From Gracilimonas sp040882225 (GTDB lineage: Bacteria; Bacteroidota; Rhodothermia; Balneolales; Balneolaceae), in assembly GCA_040882225.1 (NCBI GenBank), contig JBBEBR010000022.1, positions 372,001-436,000 on the forward strand: a DNA stretch of 64,000 nt, read 5' to 3'. The notes beneath the pieces are model-generated. The model did not search any database. It was not told where the DNA came from and saw only the letters and a list, made by a program, of their open reading frames with translations. The position numbers and the translations under genes were made by a program. Positions 55,461 through 62,927 of the stretch are shown one piece after another (within the stretch, counting starts at the first letter, position 1; each line of letters starts with the position of its first letter).

Positions 55461-56009
55461 TTATTCAGTAATTTCTAAAATCGTAAGATTGTGATTTGTA
55501 TAAATATCAATATCCGCTGCTATATGAAGTGAATCTTCAACGATTTGTTTCGCGGTTAATTTTGGAGCGTGCTTCACTAAAGCCCTTGCAGCCGAAAGTG
55601 CAAAAGAGCCACCACTTCCAATAGTAACAATTTCATCATCAGGTTCAATCACGTCGCCTTGTCCTGAAACAACCAGCGCTTTCTCTTTGTTCATTACAAT
55701 GAGTAAAGCCTGAAGTTTTTGCAAAAATTTATCTTTTCTCCATTCCTTGGCAAGCTCTACGGCGGCACGTTCCATGTTGCCGTTATACTCATTTAGTTTT
55801 TCTTCGTATTTCTCGAAAAGAGTGAAGGCATCGGCCGTGGATCCCGCAAAACCTGCTAATATTTTACCATTATAAAGTTTGCGCACTTTTTTAACCGTGC
55901 TTTTCATGATGGTTTTATCCATAGTAGCCTGTCCATCACTAGCAATTGCTGCTTGTCCATTATGGATGAGGCCAATAACCGTTGTGGCGTGTAATTCAGA
56001 TAAATTCAT
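55461..56009 (-). CDS. hslV: ATP-dependent protease peptidase subunit HslV
   Basis: 182 residues. After an eight-residue propeptide (MNLSELHA) the mature N-terminus is the catalytic Thr9 in TTVIGLIHNG. Other landmarks: ASDGQAT and GSGGSFALSAARAL near residue 132. Forms the proteolytic dodecamer of the HslUV complex. Its stop is one base before the hslU start codon. Confidence 0.97.
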   Translation of the reverse strand: MNLSELHATTVIGLIHNGQAAIASDGQATMDKTIMKSTVKKVRKLYNGKILAGFAGSTADAFTLFEKYEEKLNEYNGNMERAAVELAKEWRKDKFLQKLQALLIVMNKEKALVVSGQGDVIEPDDEIVTIGSGGSFALSAARALVKHAPKLTAKQIVEDSLHIAADIDIYTNHNLTILEITE

Positions 56010-56123
56010 TTCTTAATTTTTTTTGAATGCTTTTATTACCCCAAAAGAAAGGTGTATTAGAAGCTGAAAGATTCCATTTTCTATGTAGAACAAAAATTAA
56101 GCCAGATTAGTCTTTTATGACTT

Positions 56124-57854
56124 CTATGTTCTTGAACCGTTTTTTCCGCGCGATCTGTCAGTGTTTCCTGACGCTCGGTTTCCACGGCCTCTTTCCTTTT
56201 TGGAAATATCCAAACCTTCCTTATTTCCTTTTCCACTTTCAAGAGCCATCAGTTCACCTTCCCGCTTCATTACTTCTTCTATGGATTCATCTCTCATCAC
56301 AATGTCAGTGATATCAATGTCAGAACCAGGCAAAGTTGCCCTGAATTCATTCATCGAAACGGTTTCGTCACCAATAAATGTAATTTTAATGTGATACTTG
56401 CTCATCCATTTCCAGCGGGTACTGAAAAAGCCTTTGGTGAGAACAGATTTCAAGAATGGATTTATATATAAATCTACAGCGCGATAGCTGGTATTATGTT
56501 TGAATTTGCTCAACCAGGTTTCAAGATCAGTAAGAATGGTGTCCTGGGTTACCACATTTCCTGAGCCACCGCAAACGGGACAAACTTTGGATACGGAGTT
56601 CAACACACTTGGACGAATTCGCTGCCGTGTAATCTGCACAAGCCCAAAATCACTCATTCCAAGAACATTAGTTTTCGCGGGATCTTTTATGAATTCCTTT
56701 TTCAGTTCATCATAAATTTTCTTGCGGTTTTTATCGTCGCGCAGGTCAATGAAATCCACAACAATAATGCCGCCTATATCACGGAGGCGAAGTTGCTTTG
56801 CAATTTCCCGGGCAGATTCTAAATTCGTTTTGAGGGAATTATCCTCTTGTTTCTGCTTAGCTGCATAAGGCCCGGAGTTGACATCAACCACATACATGGC
56901 TTCCGTTTGTTCAAAAATGAGATAACCACCGCTCCTCATTCGTACCCGTGGGCTGAATATTGAATTCACATCGTGGGCGATCTTCGTGTAATCGAAAATA
57001 TGCTCCTTGCCTTTATACAACTCCACATTTGGCACCATCTGGGGGGCAATTTGGCCCACATACGATTTTATCTGACGATACATTTTAGGTTCGTCAATCA
57101 AAACGCGGTCATAATTTTTGGCGAATAAATCACGAATCAGACTTTCCGTCATGTTCAAATCACGATAGAGGAGAGAAGGGGGCTTCGCTTCTTCAAGCTT
57201 GTCTACAATTTGCTCCCATTTTTTCAAAACGTTACGCAGGTCATCTTCCAGCGCTTTTTGATCTTGTCCCTGAGCAACGGTTCTCACAATCACCCCGAAA
57301 CCATCGGGAATCATGTTATTCAATACACTTTTTAAACGCCGGCGCTCTTTGTAATTACTGATTTTCTTAGAAACGGCGATATAATCACCCATAGGAATAA
57401 GCACCAGGAATCTACCGGCAATGGTAATATCTGTTGAAATTCGTGGGCCTTTCGAGCCAATTGGCTCTTTCACAATTTGCACAAGCAGCTTTTGTCCCGG
57501 GCGTAGAATTTTACCTGCTAAAACCTGTTTTTGAACATTCGTCAGGTTCTCTTTATTAGAGATGTCGCTTCTGGCATTATTTGGAATAGCATTAGGGCCA
57601 TTCAGCTTAGTGACGTAATCGTCAAGATGATCGCCGGCATCAGAAAAGTGCAAAAAGGCGTCTTTGGGAGTTCCCATATCGATGAAAGCGGCTCGAATAC
57701 CGCTCATCACTTTATGTACGCGGGCTACATAAATATTACCAACAGTACGCTGGTTTTCCTCCGATTCTATAAAAAGTTGAGCTAATTCGTTGTCTTCTAT
57801 TAGCGCAATTCTGTTTTGCTTCCCCGAAGAGTGGATAATAATTTGGTTCTTCAT
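56124..57854 (-). CDS. rng: Rne/Rng-family ribonuclease (RNase E/G)
   Basis: 576 residues, longer than RNase G (about 490). S1-like region at about 35-120 (NIYVARVHKVMSGIRAAFIDMG), the catalytic metal-binding DFIDLRDDKNR (about 364-374) after DVNSGPYA, and the zinc-link CPVCGGSG (about 421-428). The C-terminal 40 residues are a basic, Gly/Arg-rich tail that may bind RNA. Cuts single-stranded AU-rich RNA in rRNA processing and mRNA decay. Confidence 0.93.
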   Translation of the reverse strand: MKNQIIIHSSGKQNRIALIEDNELAQLFIESEENQRTVGNIYVARVHKVMSGIRAAFIDMGTPKDAFLHFSDAGDHLDDYVTKLNGPNAIPNNARSDISNKENLTNVQKQVLAGKILRPGQKLLVQIVKEPIGSKGPRISTDITIAGRFLVLIPMGDYIAVSKKISNYKERRRLKSVLNNMIPDGFGVIVRTVAQGQDQKALEDDLRNVLKKWEQIVDKLEEAKPPSLLYRDLNMTESLIRDLFAKNYDRVLIDEPKMYRQIKSYVGQIAPQMVPNVELYKGKEHIFDYTKIAHDVNSIFSPRVRMRSGGYLIFEQTEAMYVVDVNSGPYAAKQKQEDNSLKTNLESAREIAKQLRLRDIGGIIVVDFIDLRDDKNRKKIYDELKKEFIKDPAKTNVLGMSDFGLVQITRQRIRPSVLNSVSKVCPVCGGSGNVVTQDTILTDLETWLSKFKHNTSYRAVDLYINPFLKSVLTKGFFSTRWKWMSKYHIKITFIGDETVSMNEFRATLPGSDIDITDIVMRDESIEEVMKREGELMALESGKGNKEGLDISKKERGRGNRASGNTDRSRGKNGSRT

Positions 57855-58023
57855 TTAATTTCTTCCTTTCTCGGTAGCCGCCAGCTCTGCGCCCACTCCA
57901 TCCATTGAAAGCACTATGTATACTACAAATGATCCATTCTGAAAATGAGGGGCTTGAAGCAATCGGTCGAGCGGCTGCCTCGATATAAATATCTGTTGTA
58001 ATTGGTTTTTTGTGTGATTCCAT
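57855..58023 (-). other. Possible frameshifted small gene ahead of rng
   Basis: From ATG 58023, the frame reads MESHKKPITTDIYIEAAARP and then, if one G is removed from the GGGG at 57949-57952, SPHFQNGSFVVYIVLSMDG to a TAA directly before the rng ATG, 55 residues in all. The tight join to rng speaks for it, but no family is recognised and chance is possible. Confidence 0.25.
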
Positions 58024-58268
58024 TTTGGAATCTGAGAGGAGTTTCTGCTTTAATAATGTCAAAATTATTCCGCAGAAACAGAAAAAATCGATAGTGACAT
58101 CTCTACTCAACATAGTGGCTGATGTCTCAAAATCTTGTTCTTGATATAAATTCTGTGCTATAAACAAATCGGTAATTAGTCCTAAAAAGCTTTTAAATCG
58201 ATTTTTCAGTAGAGCTAATATAACTGAGAGAAGTGGTTAATGTAAACGCTTTTTTCTGAGGATATAGC
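58024..58268. other. Intergenic region between rng and murA
   Basis: With the preceding feature this makes a 414-base gap. I see no clear gene, repeat or terminator in it. Confidence 0.4.
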
Positions 58269-59534
58269 TTATTCTGCTACACGTTTTATATTGGCTCCCA
58301 CGGCAGTGAGTTTTTCTTCAAGTGATTCATAGCCGCGGTCGAGATGATAAATCCGAAGAACCTCGGTAGTATTTTTTGCGATCATAGCAGCTAACACAAG
58401 GCTAACACTCGCCCGCAAATCGGTGCTCATTACCGAGGCACCTGTCAATGGTGTGTCTCCTGAGATTCGGACGGTGTTTTTTTCAACTTCCATGTCAGCA
58501 CCAAGCCGAACAAGTTCTGGTACATAGCTAAAGCGGTCAAAATAAACGTTGTCGGTTACTTTTGAATCTCCCTCAGCTTGGGTCATCATAGTGGCCCACT
58601 GCGCTTGCAAATCTGTTGGGAATCCGGGGTAAATTTCCGTTTTGATGGATACCGGTTTCAGTTTATCAGGGGCTATTATATGAATAGTGGTTCCTTCTGT
58701 TTTTACCGAAGTACCCGTTCTTTGAAGTTGCTTGGTAAAACTTCCTAATTGCTCTGGATTACAGCCCGTTAGCGTAAGTTCAGATTGTGGGTGCATAGCT
58801 CCGGCAATCATAAAAGTGCCCAGTTCTATGCGGTCAGGATCATTCGATACTTCAATTCCATTCAGCGAATCCACCGCCCTTACTGTGAGTGTTCCGGTAC
58901 CAATACCTTCAATATCAGCTCCCATTTCAACTAAAAAATTACAAAGCTGAACTACATCAGGTTCTTTTGCAGCATTTTTAATAGTGAAGGATTTGGCTTT
59001 AAGAACCGCGGCAAGTAATAAATTTACCGTTGCGCCAACACTGCTTGGTTCAAGAGTATAAACGCCACCCTTAACTTTCTTCGGTGCCTTAGCGATTACA
59101 TATCCTTTGTCTAAGGAAATCTCAATTCCCATTGCTTCCATTCCCTTCAGGTGAAGGTCTACAGGGCGGGGACCCCAGGCACAGCCTCCCGGAAGAGAAA
59201 CTTTAGCGGAGCCATGTTTTCCCACAAGAGCTCCCAGCATGTAAAAAGATGCTCGCATCTTGCGAACTAAATCGTAGGGTGCTTCGAGTTTATGGATGGG
59301 CACTGGATCAATGATCAACGTATTTTCCTTATCATTGAAATCTACATTAGCTCCCACCTCACGAATCACCTTGTTGAAAGTGTAAATATCCTGCAAGCGG
59401 GGAATGTTATGAATGATGGAAGGTGAGTCTCCAAGAAGCGAAGCTGCCATCAAAGGCAGAGCGGCGTTTTTCGAGCCGCTGATGGGTATAATTCCTTTTA
59501 ATGGGGTTCCGCCTTCAATAGTAAATTTATCCAA
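58269..59534 (-). CDS. murA: UDP-N-acetylglucosamine 1-carboxyvinyltransferase
   Basis: 421 residues, normal for MurA, the first committed step of peptidoglycan synthesis (enolpyruvyl transfer from PEP). Lys22 in GSKNAALP and the catalytic Cys118 in PGGCAWGPRPVDLH are present, so a fosfomycin-sensitive form is expected. The start is TTG 59534, overlapping the end of the biotin-carrier gene by 8 bases; GGAGA (59544-59548) upstream supports it and it gives the standard N-terminus. Confidence 0.97.
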   Translation of the reverse strand: MDKFTIEGGTPLKGIIPISGSKNAALPLMAASLLGDSPSIIHNIPRLQDIYTFNKVIREVGANVDFNDKENTLIIDPVPIHKLEAPYDLVRKMRASFYMLGALVGKHGSAKVSLPGGCAWGPRPVDLHLKGMEAMGIEISLDKGYVIAKAPKKVKGGVYTLEPSSVGATVNLLLAAVLKAKSFTIKNAAKEPDVVQLCNFLVEMGADIEGIGTGTLTVRAVDSLNGIEVSNDPDRIELGTFMIAGAMHPQSELTLTGCNPEQLGSFTKQLQRTGTSVKTEGTTIHIIAPDKLKPVSIKTEIYPGFPTDLQAQWATMMTQAEGDSKVTDNVYFDRFSYVPELVRLGADMEVEKNTVRISGDTPLTGASVMSTDLRASVSLVLAAMIAKNTTEVLRIYHLDRGYESLEEKLTAVGANIKRVAE

Positions 59535-60033
59535 CTTTTTCGATCTCCAATAGGGGTGAATTTTTTTCTAACGACTGGCCGACTTCCGTAAAAACTGATG
59601 CAACTGTGCCACTTATCGGGGCTTTGAGTTCATTTTCCATTTTCATGGCTTCCAGTATTACCAGAGGTTGATTTTTCTCGACAGCGTCTCCTTCACTAAC
59701 AAGAATTTCCAGAATTTTACCCGGCATGGGAGCTTTTAGCAGACCTTCTGCGGCAACATGATTTGTCTTGAAGCCTAAGCGATCGAGTAATAATTCCTGT
59801 TCATCTTTTACATCAACCGAATGCCAAATCCCATTCATAGAAAATTCAATGGAAGAGCCGTTGTAAGTTACATTATCAATTTTATAAAGATTTGTTCCGG
59901 TGCGCAACAAATAACGTCCGTTCACGATGGAAAACTCATAGTTCGTTTCTTCTTGCCCGGATGTATAGGAACTTTTTTCTGGGGATAATTCTATGATTTC
60001 GGTGTGTTCGCCGATAGTAGCTTCAAATTTCAT
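59527..60033 (-). CDS. Biotin/lipoyl-attachment-domain protein (biotin carboxyl carrier type)
   Basis: 168 residues. The C-terminal 70 residues form the biotinyl domain with the target Lys131 in ILEAMKMENELKAP, preceded by APMPGKILEILVSEGD. The N-terminal half is a small beta domain as in acyl-CoA carboxylase carriers of Bacteroidota. No carboxylase subunits are encoded nearby. Overlaps the upstream small gene by 4 bases and murA by 8 bases. Confidence 0.88.
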   Translation of the reverse strand: MKFEATIGEHTEIIELSPEKSSYTSGQEETNYEFSIVNGRYLLRTGTNLYKIDNVTYNGSSIEFSMNGIWHSVDVKDEQELLLDRLGFKTNHVAAEGLLKAPMPGKILEILVSEGDAVEKNQPLVILEAMKMENELKAPISGTVASVFTEVGQSLEKNSPLLEIEKVG

Positions 60034-60296
60034 TTGTTTTTGCTGATTTGTTTCATTCCAGATTTAGTGATTCGGAAGGTGTAATCTTTCAGATTGTCGG
60101 AATCGGAAAAAAGTGTGGTTCCGCCTTCAGGGTGTTCAGGATCTACAACCTCAATTAAATTGTAGCTCATCATGTTAATGAGGTCGTCACGGATTTCACC
60201 ATACTGCAATTTTGTTTCCTCTTGTATCATTTCAAAGGTTTCCGGGAATAAGAGCCGATCAAGTATTTGTATTTCTGATGGTGTTAATTTTCTCAT
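60030..60296 (-). CDS. Small winged-helix-like protein of unknown function
   Basis: 88 residues, acidic to neutral, with helices at about 6-24, 25-45 and a strand-rich hairpin after (LIEVVDPEHPEGG, YTFRITKSG). The pattern suggests a winged helix, as in small transcription-factor-like or dimerisation modules, but no named family is recognised. It is the first gene of the overlapping set with the biotin carrier and murA. Confidence 0.6.
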   Translation of the reverse strand: MRKLTPSEIQILDRLLFPETFEMIQEETKLQYGEIRDDLINMMSYNLIEVVDPEHPEGGTTLFSDSDNLKDYTFRITKSGMKQISKNK

Positions 60297-60337
60297 AAAT
60301 GCTGTAGAAGATAGAGTCGATTCAAAGTTTTCACAAA

Positions 60338-60850
60338 TTACTCGATCATAATATCGCCGTAAGAAATTAATTGTCCCCGGCCGTCAAAAATATGAACGCG
60401 ATGTAGCCCGCGGGCGCTTTCCGGAACAGGAGACTCTCCGAGTTCTAAGGGATTTATCTGGAAAGTGGTTAAGCCGGGTTGTAAAGTCTCCGTGATGAAG
60501 TACAAAACATTAGAACCTTCTCGGGGATCAAAATTATCGAAGAAAACAATTACTTCCAGCCCGGTAACAGATTGTACGCCAGTAACTTCAACCTCAAACT
60601 GAATTGCGGAAGTAGTGTTAGATGGGTTGGGGAAAGGAGGCACAATTTCAATCAATCCCTGGAAAAGAGGAGAAATACGCCAGTCATCTCCATCCAAAGA
60701 AAGAATTTCACCCTGCGGAGATGTTTCGGTGAATGCATTGGGTGCACGATAAGCCTCTTGCTCGAAATCTCGCTGGGCATCGTTTCTTGTGCAACCAAAA
60801 GCAGCCAAGGCAACAAAAAGAACCAAAATGGGGAAATAAATTTTACTCAT
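60338..60850 (-). CDS. Lipoprotein with FlgD-like C-terminal beta domain
   Basis: 170 residues from ATG 60850; the frame is open further upstream but the lipoprotein signal (MSKIYFPILVLF, lipobox AAFGC with Cys20) fixes the start. The mature part contains PPFPNPSNTTSAIQFEV and GLHRVHIFDGRGQLISYGDI, which resembles the FlgD-like/sorting fold. Function unknown; probably anchored at the outer membrane. Confidence 0.75.
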   Translation of the reverse strand: MSKIYFPILVLFVALAAFGCTRNDAQRDFEQEAYRAPNAFTETSPQGEILSLDGDDWRISPLFQGLIEIVPPFPNPSNTTSAIQFEVEVTGVQSVTGLEVIVFFDNFDPREGSNVLYFITETLQPGLTTFQINPLELGESPVPESARGLHRVHIFDGRGQLISYGDIMIE

Positions 60851-60953
60851 AAAATAGGCACGAAGGTGATCGTGTATTGCGTTCGAATTTGGTTGTACAA
60901 ACTGTATCTTTAAAAGGAATAAAAAAATACGAAACATTCATCATAATAGTTTA

Positions 60954-61316
60954 ATGCTACACATAGTTGGGATTAAAAACTGTAACAAAATCAGAGACAC
61001 CAAGAAATGGATGGGGGAGCGGGAAGTAGAATTTGAATTTATTGACGTAAAAAAAGAACCGCTTACAAAAAGTGAACTGCAGGAACTTTCTGATAAAGTT
61101 GGGCTGGACGTGCTCATCAACAGAAAAGGAATGATGTGGAGAAAACTTGGGCTGGCGGATAAAAATCTTGATGATTCCGAATTGCTTGAGGTACTGCTTG
61201 AGAATCAAAATATGATGAAGCGCCCCCTTTTGATAAAAGGTGAAGCCGTTTTAGTTGGGTATGATGAAGAAGCTTTCGTTGCTTTCCTGGATGAAAATGA
61301 GGAAGAGAAAGCATGA
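60954..61316 (+). CDS. ArsC/Spx/YffB-family thioredoxin-fold protein
   Basis: 120 residues. The N-terminus HIVGIKNCNKIRDTKKW holds a single Cys (about residue 10) where arsenate reductase has its catalytic Cys, as in YffB. GMMWRKLGL and RPLLIKGEAVLVGYDEE are typical of this family. It may act in a glutathione- or thiol-linked reaction or as an Spx-like regulator. Divergent from the lipoprotein gene. Confidence 0.82.
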   Translation: MLHIVGIKNCNKIRDTKKWMGEREVEFEFIDVKKEPLTKSELQELSDKVGLDVLINRKGMMWRKLGLADKNLDDSELLEVLLENQNMMKRPLLIKGEAVLVGYDEEAFVAFLDENEEEKA

Positions 61317-61374
61317 TTGTTCTTATACTATTTAATTCAGAATCATTTTGAGAAAACCTCTTATTAAACACGAT

Positions 61375-62163
61375 ATGATAAGAGTCCTATTCATCATATT
61401 AATATTCTCAACTTCGGCCTTCGCCCGGCAGGAATTTCCATCCGAACGGGAATGCCCGCCTACTATGGAAGAGCTTTTTTCGGTGAAGGAAACCTTCCGT
61501 TATGAAGTTAAATATGGGTTTTTTAAACTTGGCTGGGTAACTGTGACTCTTCTTAGTGACAGCCTATATCAGGGGAAATCGCATAAACATTTGTTAACGG
61601 AAATTGAGTCTTCCGGGATCCCTTTTGTCGGCAAAGAACTTGACCAATTCAATAGTTTATTTTTTGTGAATGATGATGGACTTCCTGTGGAGTCGGTTTA
61701 CTGGAAAGATAATGTGGACGAGGAAAAGTATGATGAAATCCGGTATGTTTTTGACCGTGAAGCAGGCTTAGTTTCTTATAAAGAAGAAGATGACACACGC
61801 GATACGCTTGCCCTTGAAGAACCGGCTACTTCCGGCCATGTGATATTTTATTTTTCACGCCTGTTTGCGGGAAGTGAAGAAGGCTTCAAATTACCGGTCT
61901 ATGTTACCAAGAAAGCAGGCTACATTTTTGCCGAAAATTCAACAGAAACTGAAGAACGGCGTTATGCTGCTTTCGAGGAGCCGGTGAATGCTTATCTTAT
62001 GGAAGGAACCACCGAAAAAATTGAAGGGCCTTTTGGTTTTTCAGGGGATTTCAGGGCTTGGTTTTTGGATGATGATTTACGCGTTCCGCTGGAAGCACGG
62101 GTTAAAGTTTTTTTGGGAAATGTGATTGTAAAAATAATAGAATACAACCGTGAGGATTTATGA
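61375..62163 (+). CDS. DUF3108 secreted protein
   Basis: 262 residues from ATG 61375 (TTG 61348 is in frame but unlikely). Signal peptide ends SAFARQ. The DUF3108 fold is suggested by FRYEVKYGFFKLGWVTVTL and the paired ESSGIPFVGKELDQF and YVFDREAGLVSYKEE blocks. Probably a periplasmic lipid- or envelope-binding protein; function unknown. Overlaps dut by 4 bases. Confidence 0.8.
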   Translation: MIRVLFIILIFSTSAFARQEFPSERECPPTMEELFSVKETFRYEVKYGFFKLGWVTVTLLSDSLYQGKSHKHLLTEIESSGIPFVGKELDQFNSLFFVNDDGLPVESVYWKDNVDEEKYDEIRYVFDREAGLVSYKEEDDTRDTLALEEPATSGHVIFYFSRLFAGSEEGFKLPVYVTKKAGYIFAENSTETEERRYAAFEEPVNAYLMEGTTEKIEGPFGFSGDFRAWFLDDDLRVPLEARVKVFLGNVIVKIIEYNREDL

Positions 62164-62606
62164 GTAAGATTTTGATCAGGAAATTAGAGCATGCGGCAGA
62201 CTTGCCGTTGCCAAATTATGAATCCACATCGGCGGCAGGTATGGACCTCAGAGCAGCACTTGATGCTCCGCTAATCATAAAACCAGGGCAAAGAATTATG
62301 ATTCCGACTGGATTACAAATGGCTTTACCTGAAGGTTATGAAGCTCAAATTCGCCCAAGGAGCGGACTTGCGATTCGGAATGGAATCACGATGCTGAACA
62401 CACCCGGAACTATTGACGCGGACTATCGGGGAGAGGTAAAAGTGATTGCCATAAATCACGGCGCAGAGGATTTTGTAGTGAAACACGGCGATCGAATAGC
62501 ACAAATGGTAATTGCCCCGGTAACACAATTTCCCGTTATCGAAGTTAAAGACTTGGATGAAACAGAAAGGGGAGAAGGTGGTTTTGGTAGCACAGGAGTC
62601 AAATAA
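62160..62606 (+). CDS. dut: dUTP diphosphatase
   Basis: 148 residues, normal length. All five trimeric dUTPase motifs are present: AGMDLRA (I), RPRSGLA (II), TIDADYRGEVKV with catalytic Asp (III), GDRIAQMVI (IV) and GEGGFGSTG (V). It removes dUTP and supplies dUMP for dTMP synthesis. ATGA overlap with the DUF3108 gene indicates coupled translation. Confidence 0.97.
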   Translation: MSKILIRKLEHAADLPLPNYESTSAAGMDLRAALDAPLIIKPGQRIMIPTGLQMALPEGYEAQIRPRSGLAIRNGITMLNTPGTIDADYRGEVKVIAINHGAEDFVVKHGDRIAQMVIAPVTQFPVIEVKDLDETERGEGGFGSTGVK

Positions 62607-62927
62607 AAGTAGGAAATCGAAATTTCATTCAATTTCCCGGTTTGAATAACCCTTGGTTTGTGGTTTTCGACTACCCCGTCCACGCCATGGCGTGCCATCC
62701 TTTTATTCCTGAAGGGGAATTATTTAAATCGGATTCATAATTCGAGATTATTATCGAGTGAACGGCTCAGCGAGCCGATATACGTACCTCGGCTCGCTGA
62801 GCCGAGACTTTAAGCTTGGAGGTTAATTAGTATACCTGTTCAAAAAGACGTAAGTAGCAAAATTCCGCTCTCTCAGAGGGGATAAATCTGTTTTGTTCAG
62901 AAACAGATTTCGGGGTGTTCCGTGCAT
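62607..62927. other. Intergenic region rich in palindromes
   Basis: 321 bases between convergent genes with no gene. It holds CACGCCATGGCGTG (62681-62694, a perfect palindrome), a nested inverted repeat (62763-62804) and a hairpin AAATCTGTTT (62884-62893) with AAACAGATTT (62901-62910) that lacks a T-run. Confidence 0.6.
62763..62804. repeat. Nested GC-rich inverted repeat
   Basis: CGGCTCAGCGAGCCG (62763-62777) and its exact complement CGGCTCGCTGAGCCG (62790-62804) are 12 bases apart. Each arm is itself a hairpin (CGGCTC-3-GAGCCG), so the sequence can form one long stem or two short ones. No T-run follows. Confidence 0.7.

Noticed and set aside
57736..58167. Minus-strand open frame of 143 codons before and into rng
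   Set aside because: Its last third overlaps rng in another frame. Only the short stretch 57855-58023 was kept, as a possible frameshifted gene.
62884..62910. Terminator for dut or the S9 peptidase
   Set aside because: The hairpin AAATCTGTTT/AAACAGATTT has no T-run on either side.
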